Assembly: GCF_000767465.1 (NCBI RefSeq)
Contig: NZ_CP009291.1
Location: 1,319,501-1,383,500 of the forward strand
DNA: 64,000 bases
Reading direction: 5' to 3'
From: Novosphingobium pentaromativorans US6-1
GTDB lineage: Bacteria > Pseudomonadota > Alphaproteobacteria > Sphingomonadales > Sphingomonadaceae
Shown: positions 41,224 to 50,409 of the stretch, piece after piece
Position numbering within the stretch: position 1 is the stretch's first letter
Layout: each line of letters starts with the position of its first letter
Translations under genes and position numbers: made by a program
The notes under the pieces: model-generated
The model's input: the letters and a program-made list of their open reading frames with translations, nothing else
What the model was told of the DNA's origin: nothing
Databases searched by the model: none

Positions 41224-43368
41224 ATGAGCGGATCACGAGAACTTGTAGCCTCCGGCGCCGAACCCGGTTCATCGGCACTGGAAAGAACCACGGGGCGGTC
41301 GCTGGCTTCGGCGGACCGGCTCGATCTCAGCGGGAGCATCAGCTTCTTCCGCAGGCGCCTGAAGATCATCATCGGCTTCGCGCTCCTCGGTTTGCTCGCC
41401 GGGCTGGCCATCAGCCTGCTCTCGAAGAAAGTCTATCGCGCCGAAGCCACGGTGATGTTGGTTGAGCAGTCCAGCGGCCTGCCGAGCGCGGACGACACGC
41501 CGCCGGCGCCGGTCGTGCCCCTGACCAGCCAGCTCGTCGACACCCAGGTGGAGATCATCAAGTCCCGCCAGATGGCGCGCCGCGTTGCCGATGCGCTGAA
41601 GATCGACCAGGGCATGGATACGGGCGAACGGCGCACACTGTTCGATCTCATGCAGGAAAAGGTGAATGCCCAGCGCACCGGCACCAGCTTCGCGCTGACG
41701 ATTTCCTATGATGCCGCCGTGCCCAGCGATGCGCGCCAGATCGTCAACGAATACGCCCACCAGTTCGCGAACTGGCAGACCTCGCAGGACGAAGAGCGCA
41801 ATTCGCAGATCCGCAAGCAAGTTGAGGAGCGCCTCGTCAGCCTGCGCGAACAGGCGCAGGCCGATACCAGCGCCCTGCAACAGTACCGCATCGCCAACAA
41901 TCTGCTCAGCACCTCGGGCGCATCGCTCACCGAACAGGAAATCTCCAACTACAACCTCGAAATGACGCGTGCCCGTGCCGAGGCTGCCGAGGCCAGTGCG
42001 CGCCTGCAGACCGCACTGGGGCAATTGCGTTCGGGCTCCTCCGGCGACGACGTCGGCGAGGCGCTGGATTCGCCGGTCGTCTCCTCGCTGCGCACGCAGG
42101 AAGGCACGCTGGCCGGCGAAGTGGCAAGCCTCGAGGCTCGCTACGGCCCCAATCACCCGCAGCTGATCCGCACGCGCAACCAGCTCGCGCAGGTTCGCCA
42201 ACAGATCCAGGACGAGATCGGCCGGGTCATCTCCAACTTGCGCGCCAAGAAGGACGTATCGGAAGATCGCCTCGCCTCGATCGCCGGCAGCCTGTCGAAC
42301 GCGCGCTCCAAGCTCGCCTCGAACAATGCGGCGATGGTCGGCCTCAGCGAGCTTGAGCGTTCCGCCGAAGCGTCGCAGGGCATCTACGAGACCTATCTCA
42401 ACAGCTACAAGCAGCTGCTCGCGGCCGAGGGCACCTCGAAGCCGATGGCCCGGATCCTGTCACTCGCCAACGATCCGATGAAGCCGATCTCCCCGAACCT
42501 GAAGCTGAACCTCGCGCTCGCACTGGTCATCGGCCTCGGGCTTGGCGTGATTGCAGCCTATATCGCCGATGCGCTGTTCCACGGCATCAAGTCGGCGCAT
42601 GAGGTCGAACACGATCTCGGCGAGAACTGCCTCGCCTCGATCCCGCTCCTGGCCTCGGTCCACGAAGGCAAGCCGCATGCCATTTCGGCGATCCGCGACA
42701 ACCCCAAGTCGGTATTCACCGAATCCTTCCGGGTCCTGAGCACGGCCATCGACCAGGCGACGATGAACCGGGCGCAGGTCATCGCCATCACCTCGGCGCT
42801 TCCCGGCGAAGGCAAGACGGTCATGTCGTGCTGTCTTTCACACGTTTTGGCCGCCGATGGCGAGCGCACGATGCTGATCGACTGCGACTTGCGGCGACGC
42901 GGGATAAGCCGCCTGCTGGACGTCGGCCCCGATCAACCCGGCCTGATCGAGGTTCTTAACGGCACCTCACCGCTCGATGTCGAGGAGCTCGTGCGCGACC
43001 GCGTGTTGTGCGTACTACCGCTCGGCCCCATGTCCGACGCGCCGGACAAGCTCCTGACCGGCCAGCCCTTCATCGACCTGCTGGAGAAACTGCGGCCGCA
43101 TTTCGATCGCATCATCCTTGACCTGCCGCCGATCCTGCCGATCGCAGCCACCCGCTCGATTGCCTGTCAGGCCGATGCGGTCGTCCTCGCCGCGCACTGG
43201 TGCAAGACCTCCAGCTTCGCGATCCGCACCGCCCGCGCACGCCTGCCCAAGAAGCTGGTCAACGTCGTGGGCGTCGCACTCAACCAGGTGGACCTGCGCA
43301 AGAAGGCCTACTTCGACCGCGAAGACGTTTCGTTCTATTACAACAAGTACAGCGAGTACTATTCGTGA
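41224..43368 (+). CDS. Wzc/GumC-like polysaccharide co-polymerase with tyrosine kinase domain
   Basis: The 714-residue inner-membrane protein joins a Wzz-type chain-length domain to a BY-kinase. Membrane helices lie near 50-72 (IIIGFALLGLLAGLAISLL) and 425-450 (LALALVIGLGLGVIAAYIADAL), with a coiled-coil periplasmic part between. The kinase has Walker A (ALPGEGKTV, about 525-533), Walker A' (MLIDCDLRRRG) and Walker B (IILDLPPILP). A C-terminal tyrosine cluster (YFDREDVSFYYNKYSEYYS) is the expected autophosphorylation tail. Together these control polymer length and export. The stop overlaps the GTG of the next glycosyltransferase. Confidence 0.93.
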   Translation: MSGSRELVASGAEPGSSALERTTGRSLASADRLDLSGSISFFRRRLKIIIGFALLGLLAGLAISLLSKKVYRAEATVMLVEQSSGLPSADDTPPAPVVPLTSQLVDTQVEIIKSRQMARRVADALKIDQGMDTGERRTLFDLMQEKVNAQRTGTSFALTISYDAAVPSDARQIVNEYAHQFANWQTSQDEERNSQIRKQVEERLVSLREQAQADTSALQQYRIANNLLSTSGASLTEQEISNYNLEMTRARAEAAEASARLQTALGQLRSGSSGDDVGEALDSPVVSSLRTQEGTLAGEVASLEARYGPNHPQLIRTRNQLAQVRQQIQDEIGRVISNLRAKKDVSEDRLASIAGSLSNARSKLASNNAAMVGLSELERSAEASQGIYETYLNSYKQLLAAEGTSKPMARILSLANDPMKPISPNLKLNLALALVIGLGLGVIAAYIADALFHGIKSAHEVEHDLGENCLASIPLLASVHEGKPHAISAIRDNPKSVFTESFRVLSTAIDQATMNRAQVIAITSALPGEGKTVMSCCLSHVLAADGERTMLIDCDLRRRGISRLLDVGPDQPGLIEVLNGTSPLDVEELVRDRVLCVLPLGPMSDAPDKLLTGQPFIDLLEKLRPHFDRIILDLPPILPIAATRSIACQADAVVLAAHWCKTSSFAIRTARARLPKKLVNVVGVALNQVDLRKKAYFDREDVSFYYNKYSEYYS

Positions 43369-44519
43369 ACGTCGTCGTCAGCCGCAGCGACTGGAAAGCG
43401 TCGGCGGGCACCGCGCCTTTCTCGCAGCCCCGCGTGGCGATCGTCCATTACTGGCTGGTTTCCATGCGCGGCGGCGAGCGGGTGCTGGAGCAGATGCTCG
43501 ACCTCTATCCGCAGGCGGACATCTTCACCCACGTTTACGATCCCGATGCAGTCTCCGCGAAAATTCGCGCGGCCAAAGTGACGACCAGCTTCATCGACCG
43601 CATGCCGCTCTCGAAGAAGCTCTACCAGTATTACCTGCCGCTGATGCCCATGGCTCTGGAGGAACTGGACCTGAGCGGCTACGACCTCGTCATCAGCAGC
43701 GAGGCAGGCCCGTCCAAGGGGGTGATTACCGCACCGACCGCTCTTCACGCCTGCTATTGCCATTCGCCGATGCGCTATTTGTGGGACCATTACCATCGCT
43801 ACAAGAAGGAGGCGAACTGGTTGGCCCGCGGCGCCATGCCGATGATGTACCACCGGCTGCGCGCCTGGGATGTCAGTTCCAGCGCGCGAGTTGACCGTTT
43901 CGCCGCCAATTCCCGGTTCATCCGTCAGCGCATCCGCAAGGTCTGGCGGCGCGAGGCGGAAGTCATCCATCCCCCGGTCGAGACGGGCCTCTTCACGCCA
44001 TCGACCGAGATCGACGATTACTATCTCTGGGTCGGCCAGATGGTGCCCTACAAGCGCCCCGACCTTGCCGTGGACGCGTTCAATGCGAACGGGTTACCCC
44101 TGCTCATGATCGGCACCGGCGGCCTGTCGAAAGCGCTCAAGGCGAAGGCCGGACCCAATATTCGCATCATCGACCGCCTCGACTTTGCCGGCCTTGTCAA
44201 AGCCTATGCCCGTTGCCGAGCACTGATCATGACCGCGGAGGAAGATTTCGGCCTGACTCCTGTCGAAGCCATGGCCTCGGGTCGCCCGGTCGTCGGCTAC
44301 GCGCGCGGCGGGTTGCTCGACACGGTCGAACATGGCCGAACCGGTATCTACTTCGACAGTCATGAAGCCGAATCCCTGGTGGACGCGGTGGAAGCCATGG
44401 AGGCATTCCTCCCCGCGTTCGATCCGCGTCACGCCGTCCAGCGAGCGGCACAATTTTCGCCGCACAGTTTTGGTGAGAAATTCAGGAAATTCACGCAGTT
44501 GGAGTGCATGGCAAACTGA
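43365..44519 (+). CDS. Glycosyltransferase family 4
   Basis: This 384-residue GT-B fold enzyme has RVAIVHYWLVSMRGGERVLEQML at the N-terminus, the YCHSPMRYLWD segment and a C-terminal donor-binding part (YYLWVGQMVPYKRPDLAVDAF, TAEEDFGLTPVEAMASGRPVVGYARGG). The E-x7-E motif is seen in EEDFGLTPVE. Related proteins in sphingan and xanthan-type loci add mannose or glucuronic acid-type sugars, but the donor is not readable here. The GTG start at 43365 overlaps the Wzc-like stop (GTGA), so the two are translationally coupled. Confidence 0.92.
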   Translation: MNVVVSRSDWKASAGTAPFSQPRVAIVHYWLVSMRGGERVLEQMLDLYPQADIFTHVYDPDAVSAKIRAAKVTTSFIDRMPLSKKLYQYYLPLMPMALEELDLSGYDLVISSEAGPSKGVITAPTALHACYCHSPMRYLWDHYHRYKKEANWLARGAMPMMYHRLRAWDVSSSARVDRFAANSRFIRQRIRKVWRREAEVIHPPVETGLFTPSTEIDDYYLWVGQMVPYKRPDLAVDAFNANGLPLLMIGTGGLSKALKAKAGPNIRIIDRLDFAGLVKAYARCRALIMTAEEDFGLTPVEAMASGRPVVGYARGGLLDTVEHGRTGIYFDSHEAESLVDAVEAMEAFLPAFDPRHAVQRAAQFSPHSFGEKFRKFTQLECMAN

Positions 44520-44929
44520 ACAGTTGCATCTTTCGCATGATTATTCGGCAGATGATAATGTATGACTGAACACCACATCGAAAACGACATGTCGATTTCG
44601 AGGCGTCTTGTCGCATGAAAAAATAATCGCAGGGCCTATCACTCAAGTTAATAAGAGAAGGATCAGCACGTTAGTCGGCAAAACGGGACTTATCCACGAG
44701 TCTTAGCCCATATACCCGTTCCGCCAATGCGCCGGTCGATGCTAAGAGTATTGCCTATAACAACTCAAGGGTAGTTTCGGATAACGGGCGCGAAAGCGGT
44801 AGAGGCATCTATCTACCAGCACTGCACAATTACCGTTTACCCGGTTGGAGCCGACGTCGAGTTGGGGGCCTCGGCATAATGTACATGTGCTGCAAGGATG
44901 CGCTTGCAGCAGCAGTTGGATGAGCGCCG
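44520..44929. other. AT-rich intergenic region with a long palindrome
   Basis: This 410-base stretch follows the glycosyltransferase and precedes a small gene. It is AT-rich in its first part and contains the 24-base imperfect palindrome at 44578-44601. I see no conserved gene. It may hold the promoter for the small downstream gene. Confidence 0.5.
44578..44601. promoter_or_regulatory. 24-base palindrome, candidate regulator site
   Basis: TCGAAAACGACA (44578-44589) is followed at once by TGTCGATTTCGA (44590-44601). The halves are reverse complements except at one symmetric position, with a perfect CGACATGTCG core. It lies 330 bases upstream of the small gene at 44930 and 58 bases after the glycosyltransferase stop. 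The absence of a loop and T-run argues for a protein-binding site. Confidence 0.5.
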
Positions 44930-45211
44930 ATGACATCGTCTGACGATCGATCTGCAAAAATCATGAGAGGACTACAACGCTTGCTCGCAGATCAAAGTTC
45001 TACGGATTTCGTTGACTTCGTCGAAGTGGCGGAGTCCCTGATGGACGGGTATGCCAAGCTGATAAGGAATGGCTCTCCCGCATCCACGGTTGCACTCGCC
45101 ATGTTGGGCGCCACGCTCAACATGTACGAAATGCTCGGGATGCGCTCGGAGCTGCCCTCGCTACTGCGCACGGTGGCAGACCAGATCGAGTCCGAAAATC
45201 GCATGAACTGA
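44930..45211 (+). CDS. Small helical protein of unknown function
   Basis: I do not recognise this 93-residue protein. It has no signal peptide or membrane segment and is predicted mostly helical by composition: IMRGLQRLLADQSS, VEVAESLMDGYAKLIRNG, TVALAMLGATLNMYEMLG and LPSLLRTVADQIESEN. The clean amphipathic pattern and normal length support it as real, though the ribosome site is weak. It is isolated between the Wzc/GT4 operon and a convergent GT8 gene, behind a long AT-rich leader with a palindrome. Confidence 0.6.
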   Translation: MTSSDDRSAKIMRGLQRLLADQSSTDFVDFVEVAESLMDGYAKLIRNGSPASTVALAMLGATLNMYEMLGMRSELPSLLRTVADQIESENRMN

Positions 45212-45226
45212 AGCGCGGGCGGCGCT

Positions 45227-45285
45227 GGGAACGATCGCATGAGCGCGGCCGTCCTCTTGACGCGCCGAGCGGTAGCGATCGTCCC
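45227..45285. terminator. Candidate terminator between convergent genes
   Basis: GGGAACGATCGC (45227-45238) pairs with GCGATCGTCCC (45275-45285) with one bulged A, around a 36-base loop that can form an inner stem. A short T-run (CCCTTTCA) follows on the + strand. It lies between the small gene and the convergent GT8 gene. Confidence 0.45.
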
Positions 45286-45293
45286 TTTCAGGA

Positions 45294-46175
45294 TCAGTAG
45301 AGGACCGAGGCCAGTCGGGCGGAACAGTGCCGCAACTCGTTCCGGCGGCGCATGTCCCAAGAGCGGAAGCGATAAAGCGCCCTTCTCGCCAGCGATATGC
45401 TTTTACGGAAGCGCCGAAGCTGCGGGTATGTCCTGAGATAGTCGCGATAGACATCATGCTCGCGCCGGCTCCAGGGAAAGAACACGCCGTCCCAGGGCTT
45501 GGGGTGCGACATGTAATGGATGATCGCCGGCGCCTCCTCGTCGACGAGGTGCATGAACTGGCGCGGGAAATTCCACTTGTTGGAAATCGGGATCCACGCG
45601 TCCCCCTTCACCGCATTGAGCGCTCCCTGATCGTGATAGGCGCCGCCGTTCTCGATGAAGAAGTCGAAAGCCTTGCGCCCGATCCATCCGTTACGATTGA
45701 ACTTGATCACGCCGGAATTGAAATAGTCCTCGTGGCTTGCTCCATTGAGAACCGACAGCACCGGAACGTAGTCCAGCGCGGCAAGGAACTTCCCCTCAGG
45801 GACCCTGTAATTCTCTAGGTAATCGAGAGGCCCCACGACCTGGACGTCACCGTCCAGATAGATGATCTGCTCATAGCTCTCGGGAAGGACTGAAGGGAGC
45901 AGCAGGCGCCCCATGGCGGCAATGCTGATCCGGCCTGCGAACTTCGACTTGTCCAGCACCGACAGCTGCTCGGTAAAGAAGGCACTGGTGTCCTTGAAGA
46001 CGATATCCTCACGCGCGCAGAGGTCCCGGGCAATGGGGACGCCGGCAGAGGCTTCCGTGAAGGTGATCACGACATCGGTGTTTCGCGAACAGTGCTTCTT
46101 GGCCAGAATGGCCGCGACGAATGTCGGCAGGAAGAAATTCTCGTCGGTGACGAATGCAATGCACTGCGTGTTCAA
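45294..46175 (-). CDS. Glycosyltransferase family 8
   Basis: The 293-residue enzyme has the GT8 (LgtC/glycogenin-like) layout: CIAFVTDENFFLPTFVAAILA at the start, the metal-binding DxD in IIYLDGDVQVVG, then YFNSGVIKFNRNGW, HDQGALNAVKGDAW and the late HYMSHPKPWDG histidine. It is a retaining transferase, commonly for galactose or glucose. It is the third gene of a - strand operon (acyltransferase, hydroxylase-like protein, GT8), 35 bases after the hydroxylase gene. Confidence 0.92.
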   Translation of the reverse strand: MNTQCIAFVTDENFFLPTFVAAILAKKHCSRNTDVVITFTEASAGVPIARDLCAREDIVFKDTSAFFTEQLSVLDKSKFAGRISIAAMGRLLLPSVLPESYEQIIYLDGDVQVVGPLDYLENYRVPEGKFLAALDYVPVLSVLNGASHEDYFNSGVIKFNRNGWIGRKAFDFFIENGGAYHDQGALNAVKGDAWIPISNKWNFPRQFMHLVDEEAPAIIHYMSHPKPWDGVFFPWSRREHDVYRDYLRTYPQLRRFRKSISLARRALYRFRSWDMRRRNELRHCSARLASVLY

Positions 46176-46210
46176 GCTGTCTTCCTTGCTACCTGGCCCC
46201 GATCGGCAAG

Positions 46211-47365
46211 CTAGATCTTCGCGTCACGGATCCATTCGCACTCCGCCCGCGTCAGTTCGGGGTGCGGAAAGTCGACCAGCAGAACGATCCGCGGGTCGGC
46301 AGAGCAGTTCTGCGCCTCGTGCGCATAAGACGAATCGAAGATCAGTGGCTCGCCGTAGCGCCACTCCCGCCGAATGCCGCCCACTTCAAGGTGACCACCG
46401 GGTGGAACGATCAGCGGCAGATGCAGGGTGAGAAAGACGTTCGACACGTCGCGGTGCGGGCGGATGAAACCATGTGGGCCGAGGATCGAGAACATCGCGT
46501 CGCGGAAAGCCGGATATCCGGGGATCGTCTTCAGAAGGCCGCCCACTACCGGGCACAGGGCAAGGTTCTCGGGCACTTCCTCGTGGCGCTTGACGAAGCT
46601 GAAGTTGCGCCAGAAGTCGCCGTCGAGGCCGACGTAGTGATAATGTTCGATCCGCGTCTCGTGATTGAGCAAAACCGCCTCTGCTTCCGCTCGCAGCTCA
46701 TCCACGGCATCGACAAATGCGGGCAGCCAGGCAAAGTCTTTCGGATCGTGCCATGGCTTTGATGTCAGACCGGCAAACGTGAAACCCTGCGGATTGGCGC
46801 GCACCGAAACCGCGGAGGCGCTGCCCTCCCAGTCGATCGAGGCCCTCACACGGCCCAGTTCCACCGAGGATCCGGTGCGCTCAAGAGCCCCGCGCATGAT
46901 CGCTATGCCGGAATTGATCGCCTGCCAGCGCCGGACCGCCGAAACCAGCAGCAACGCAGTCACGGCGGTCGGCACAAGCAGCAAGGTGAAGGATACCAGC
47001 GAGAATTCGATCCCTCTCGGCGAGGCGCGGTCCGTTATCATGGCGATGGCAGCAGCGAGGGCAGCAGCGAGGGCGATCAGGCAGGCGATGGCAAGAAGCA
47101 CAGGGAGCATCCACTTGCGCATGCGAACCTTGGCGCTGGTGCCCCAATAGATCTCCACCGGCTCCAGCAGCGCGGACCACGCGAACCAAAGGAGCGCAAG
47201 GATGCCCGAAACCAGCAGCAGGTGTTCGGCCATCCCCAAGGGTCCGGCGAAGGAGAAGGCTTCGCCGATAGACAGGCTGATGTCGGTCAGTTCCAGCAGC
47301 AGGAGCAACAGGAACTGCAGCACCAGGAAGGCAAAGATGCCGTTGAAGGATTTAACCGTTCCCAT
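46211..47365 (-). CDS. Membrane protein with aspartyl/asparaginyl beta-hydroxylase domain
   Basis: This 384-residue protein has about four hydrophobic helices in the first 150 residues and a C-terminal Asp_Arg_Hydrox domain (about 240-380). The iron/2-oxoglutarate residues are visible: HRD in GFIRPHRDVSNVFLTLHLPL, the distal His in FDSSYAHEAQN and an Arg in DPRIVLLVDFPHPE. The domain is shared by aspartyl/asparaginyl hydroxylases and by LpxO, which hydroxylates lipid A. Here it sits in an exopolysaccharide operon, overlapping an acyltransferase by 14 bases and preceding a GT8. It could hydroxylate an acyl or aminoacyl group on the polymer or a lipid; the substrate is not known. Confidence 0.85.
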   Translation of the reverse strand: MGTVKSFNGIFAFLVLQFLLLLLLELTDISLSIGEAFSFAGPLGMAEHLLLVSGILALLWFAWSALLEPVEIYWGTSAKVRMRKWMLPVLLAIACLIALAAALAAAIAMITDRASPRGIEFSLVSFTLLLVPTAVTALLLVSAVRRWQAINSGIAIMRGALERTGSSVELGRVRASIDWEGSASAVSVRANPQGFTFAGLTSKPWHDPKDFAWLPAFVDAVDELRAEAEAVLLNHETRIEHYHYVGLDGDFWRNFSFVKRHEEVPENLALCPVVGGLLKTIPGYPAFRDAMFSILGPHGFIRPHRDVSNVFLTLHLPLIVPPGGHLEVGGIRREWRYGEPLIFDSSYAHEAQNCSADPRIVLLVDFPHPELTRAECEWIRDAKI

Positions 47366-48446
47366 CTTGCGATCTTTCTTTCTTGCGACCTTCGACGAAC
47401 TGGCTGATCCTCTTTCGTCCCATCGCGGCCACGTCCTTTGCCAGGGCTGCCGCTCCCACGAGGTTCCGGGGGTAATAATTGAGCTTCATCCGCGGTCGCT
47501 CGCATGACGCCCAGAAGGCGGTCCAGCCCGCCGCCTTGCCTAGAAATTCATAGCGCCTCAGGCCCTGGGTCGCGGCGCGTTGTATGCTCTCGAGCATCAG
47601 GAGCTGGCCCGGGGAACAACGGGCGAAGCGTTCATCGTAACCGATCTTGAACAGCCAGTAGCTGCCATCGCATTCGGCGCAGATCTGGGCTGCGGCGATA
47701 TCTGTCCCGATCTTCATGAAGGCAATACGAAAAATGCCTTCCTGCGCGGCAAGCTCGGCGTAACGCCGGAAGAAATCCAGCTGGACCTTATTGTCGGCGA
47801 TTGCAGTGCGGGTCCGCGATTTCCAGCTTCTTGCCTCGACTTCTATCGCCTGCTCCAGAAGCGCCACAGCTTCATGCGCTTCGGGCTGGTGGAACCCGAA
47901 TGTAACTTCGCCGTCTTCCTCGGCGCGGCGGCGCATCCGGCGAAAATCGGCGCGGCGGCGCGACGAGAAGCGTGCGAGGCCGTCCTTCCAGCTCTCGTCG
48001 AGTTCGATATAGGGAGACCCTTCGGTGGGCGCCTTGACCAGTAACCCGCGCCGCTTCGCCTTGGCCACGAAGACGTCCGAAAAGACCGTGCCCGCCGGCG
48101 GCTGGCCCAGCTTCACCGGCAGGCGATGGTCGAGAATGGCATCGACAAGCCGTTCGGCAGCCCCGGCATCGGCACAGGCTGGCTCTGTCGGTTCGGCCAG
48201 TTCCTCCGCGCCTGCCAGGTACAGGGTCGGCACCAGCCCTTTGCGGACGAAGGCGGCAATGCCCCCGTTGGTGGTAAGCAGAACGGCCTTGCGGTTGCGG
48301 TACATCGTCGCAAAGCAGGCCTCGTTCCAGATGAAGTGCTTCATCGGGGTGGGGTCGAGTGCGTCCAGCCCTTCCCAGATCGAACGTGGCAGCAGCGCCT
48401 CTAGAGGGGAGGCATCGCTTGCAGGCACGATGGAACCGATCTTCAT
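47352..48446 (-). CDS. GNAT/FemAB-like acyltransferase (BioF2-type)
   Basis: The 364-residue protein resembles the Acetyltransf_6/FemAB-like proteins frequent in exopolysaccharide loci. Features are KHFIWNEACFATMYRNRK, a basic stretch RFSSRRRADFRRMRRRAEE, then GIFRIAFMKIGTDIAAAQICAECDGSYWLFKIGYDERFARCSPGQLLMLESIQRAATQGLRRYEFLG, the acyl-CoA or aminoacyl-binding half. It probably adds an acyl or amino-acid group to the repeat unit in the cytoplasm. The frame is open to 48539, but the ATG at 48446 opens the conserved part. It is the first gene of its operon. Confidence 0.82.
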   Translation of the reverse strand: MKIGSIVPASDASPLEALLPRSIWEGLDALDPTPMKHFIWNEACFATMYRNRKAVLLTTNGGIAAFVRKGLVPTLYLAGAEELAEPTEPACADAGAAERLVDAILDHRLPVKLGQPPAGTVFSDVFVAKAKRRGLLVKAPTEGSPYIELDESWKDGLARFSSRRRADFRRMRRRAEEDGEVTFGFHQPEAHEAVALLEQAIEVEARSWKSRTRTAIADNKVQLDFFRRYAELAAQEGIFRIAFMKIGTDIAAAQICAECDGSYWLFKIGYDERFARCSPGQLLMLESIQRAATQGLRRYEFLGKAAGWTAFWASCERPRMKLNYYPRNLVGAAALAKDVAAMGRKRISQFVEGRKKERSQDGNG

Positions 48447-48899
48447 ATGGCAACCAGCTTCTCTGAATTTGATCCAGTCTGAATAGCTTGCGCGAAACCC
48501 GTCCTCCGGAACGCCGGCGCCCGTCTTCGGCGCATGCAAGCGAACCGGACGGATTGCATGATGGCCCAGGGCGTTGGACGGAGCACTTGCTGATAAGGAT
48601 TAGTCCGCTTTTTCAGAGCGCTTCCCGATTGGAAGAGGCTGCCGAAAACGCCGTTCTGCAAGGGCGCGCGCCGAGCCGCAAAAGGCGGATCGCCAGCGCC
48701 GCTAACCCGAATGCGCATTGGCGGCGCGCTCGTTCGCGGTGTTAGGTTCCCTCCCATGTTCGGCTGCCCGAAGGCATCGAGAGCAGCGCACCAGCCGAGG
48801 CCCGAACAGGCTTCGGGGTCAGTCGCGCCCGAATTGGGCAAGGTGCTCTTCGCCCAATCGCACGGCCGCTGAACGACGCGGGATCATGGGGAACTATCT
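48447..48899. other. Divergent intergenic region in the exopolysaccharide locus
   Basis: This 453-base region lies between the leftward acyltransferase and the rightward Wzy-like gene and should contain both promoters. An imperfect hairpin, CCGAGGCC (48795-48802) with GGCTTCGG (48809-48816), is the only structure noted. Short frames here show no coding features. Confidence 0.45.
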
Positions 48900-50345
48900 T
48901 TGGAACTCACCTTCATCGGATTGATCCAGATAGTGGTCGGCGGAGCGATCGTGCTTTTCGGCGGCCCCGGCAGCGCTTTCATTTTCCTTATTATCAGCGG
49001 TCTGTTCGACGGATCGGCGGCGATCCTGCTGCCCTCACTCGGCGGCTCCTCGATCCCGCCCGTCCAGTTCGCCCTGCTCTTTGTCTACCTGCGCATCTTC
49101 GCGCCGAAGGGTGGCCTCTACGGTTACTTTCCCGATGCCGTGCGCGCGAATGCCTGGCTCGTGCTGTTCTGTTTCTACGGCATCGCCAACTCGTACATCG
49201 GCCCGCGCCTGTTCGGCGGTGCAATCGAGGTGTACCCGATGCGCCCGATACCCGGCTCGGGCCTGTTCGACGTCATTCCGCTGGGCCCCACCTCCCAGAA
49301 CCTCACGGCAGCCACTTACCTTGTCGGGACGCTGCTGCTGGCCATTGCCGCCTACATCTTCTGCCAGGCACGTGGATCGAAGAAGGTCCTCATCGACACC
49401 GCGATCTGGAGCGGCTGGTTCTTCATCGTTACCGGCCTGCTCGATATCGCCGCGCGCGGAACGCCGCTGGAGGACGTCCTCGCGATCTTCCGCAACGGCG
49501 ACTATGTGCAGATGAACGTGGAAGTGGACGGCTTCGTGCGGATCCGCGGCCTCCTGCCGGAAGCATCGTCCTATGCCGGCTCGTGCTTCATCGCCCTCGT
49601 GGTCAATGCCGAGCTTTGGTACCGCTCGATCCGAACGCGGCAAACGGGACTGCTGGCGACAATCCTGACGGTGATGCTGGTCATCAGCACCTCCTCGACG
49701 GCCTACGTCGCGCTTGCAGGCTATGCCCTGATCTTTCTCGGACGCACCCTTGCCTTCCCCAACCTTGCGCCGCAGGGAAAGATCCAGCGCCTCGCCCTTG
49801 TCGGATTCATGATCGTAGTCCTGATCGCGATCCTCGTGGCGCTGTTCCCCGAGGTAGCAACCGCGATCTGGGATCTCGTGCTGGAGATGACGGTCGCGAA
49901 ATCGTCGACCGACTCCGGTCAGCAGCGCCTGTTCTGGGCCATGCAGGGGATCCATGGCCTGATCGATTCCTACGGACTTGGCATCGGCCCGGGCAGCTTC
50001 CGTTCCTCGAGCATGCTCACAGCAATCGTCGGCGCCATGGGGGTTATCGGCATCGTCTCCTTCGTCATGTACCTGCTGGCGATCTTCCAGCCCTCGCGCC
50101 GCTCAAGCTGGGGCATCGGCGCCGATTCATCTCAGACGCTGGGCGGTGCCTTCGCCAGTGCGGCGGTATTCAGCCTCATTCCGGCAGCAATTGCCTCACC
50201 GCTCGCCAATCCGGTGGCGATCTTCTCGATCCTCTCCGGAGCCGCCCTTGCCCTGCGGCCAGTCCGCGACGCAGCGGACGCCACGCACAATCCCGTCAAT
50301 ACAAGGACCGGCGAGCGCAGCCGCACGGCCATCGACCAGGCATGA
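48900..50345 (+). CDS. Wzy-like polysaccharide polymerase / O-antigen ligase-like membrane protein
   Basis: This 481-residue protein has about ten to twelve membrane helices and a long periplasmic loop (about 195-230, RNGDYVQMNVEVDGFVRIRGLLPEASSYAG). A second segment, SSTDSGQQRLFWAMQGIHGLIDSYGLGIGPGSFRSSSM, matches the loop typical of O-antigen polymerase/ligase proteins. It probably joins lipid-linked repeat units in the periplasm. The start is a TTG at 48900 after GGGGA. The acyltransferase gene follows after 64 bases. Confidence 0.85.
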   Translation: MELTFIGLIQIVVGGAIVLFGGPGSAFIFLIISGLFDGSAAILLPSLGGSSIPPVQFALLFVYLRIFAPKGGLYGYFPDAVRANAWLVLFCFYGIANSYIGPRLFGGAIEVYPMRPIPGSGLFDVIPLGPTSQNLTAATYLVGTLLLAIAAYIFCQARGSKKVLIDTAIWSGWFFIVTGLLDIAARGTPLEDVLAIFRNGDYVQMNVEVDGFVRIRGLLPEASSYAGSCFIALVVNAELWYRSIRTRQTGLLATILTVMLVISTSSTAYVALAGYALIFLGRTLAFPNLAPQGKIQRLALVGFMIVVLIAILVALFPEVATAIWDLVLEMTVAKSSTDSGQQRLFWAMQGIHGLIDSYGLGIGPGSFRSSSMLTAIVGAMGVIGIVSFVMYLLAIFQPSRRSSWGIGADSSQTLGGAFASAAVFSLIPAAIASPLANPVAIFSILSGAALALRPVRDAADATHNPVNTRTGERSRTAIDQA

Positions 50346-50409
50346 CCACCGACCACCTCCTCGCCCACTGCAGGATCCGACATTCCAAACCAGCACGGGA
50401 AGTCACGGC

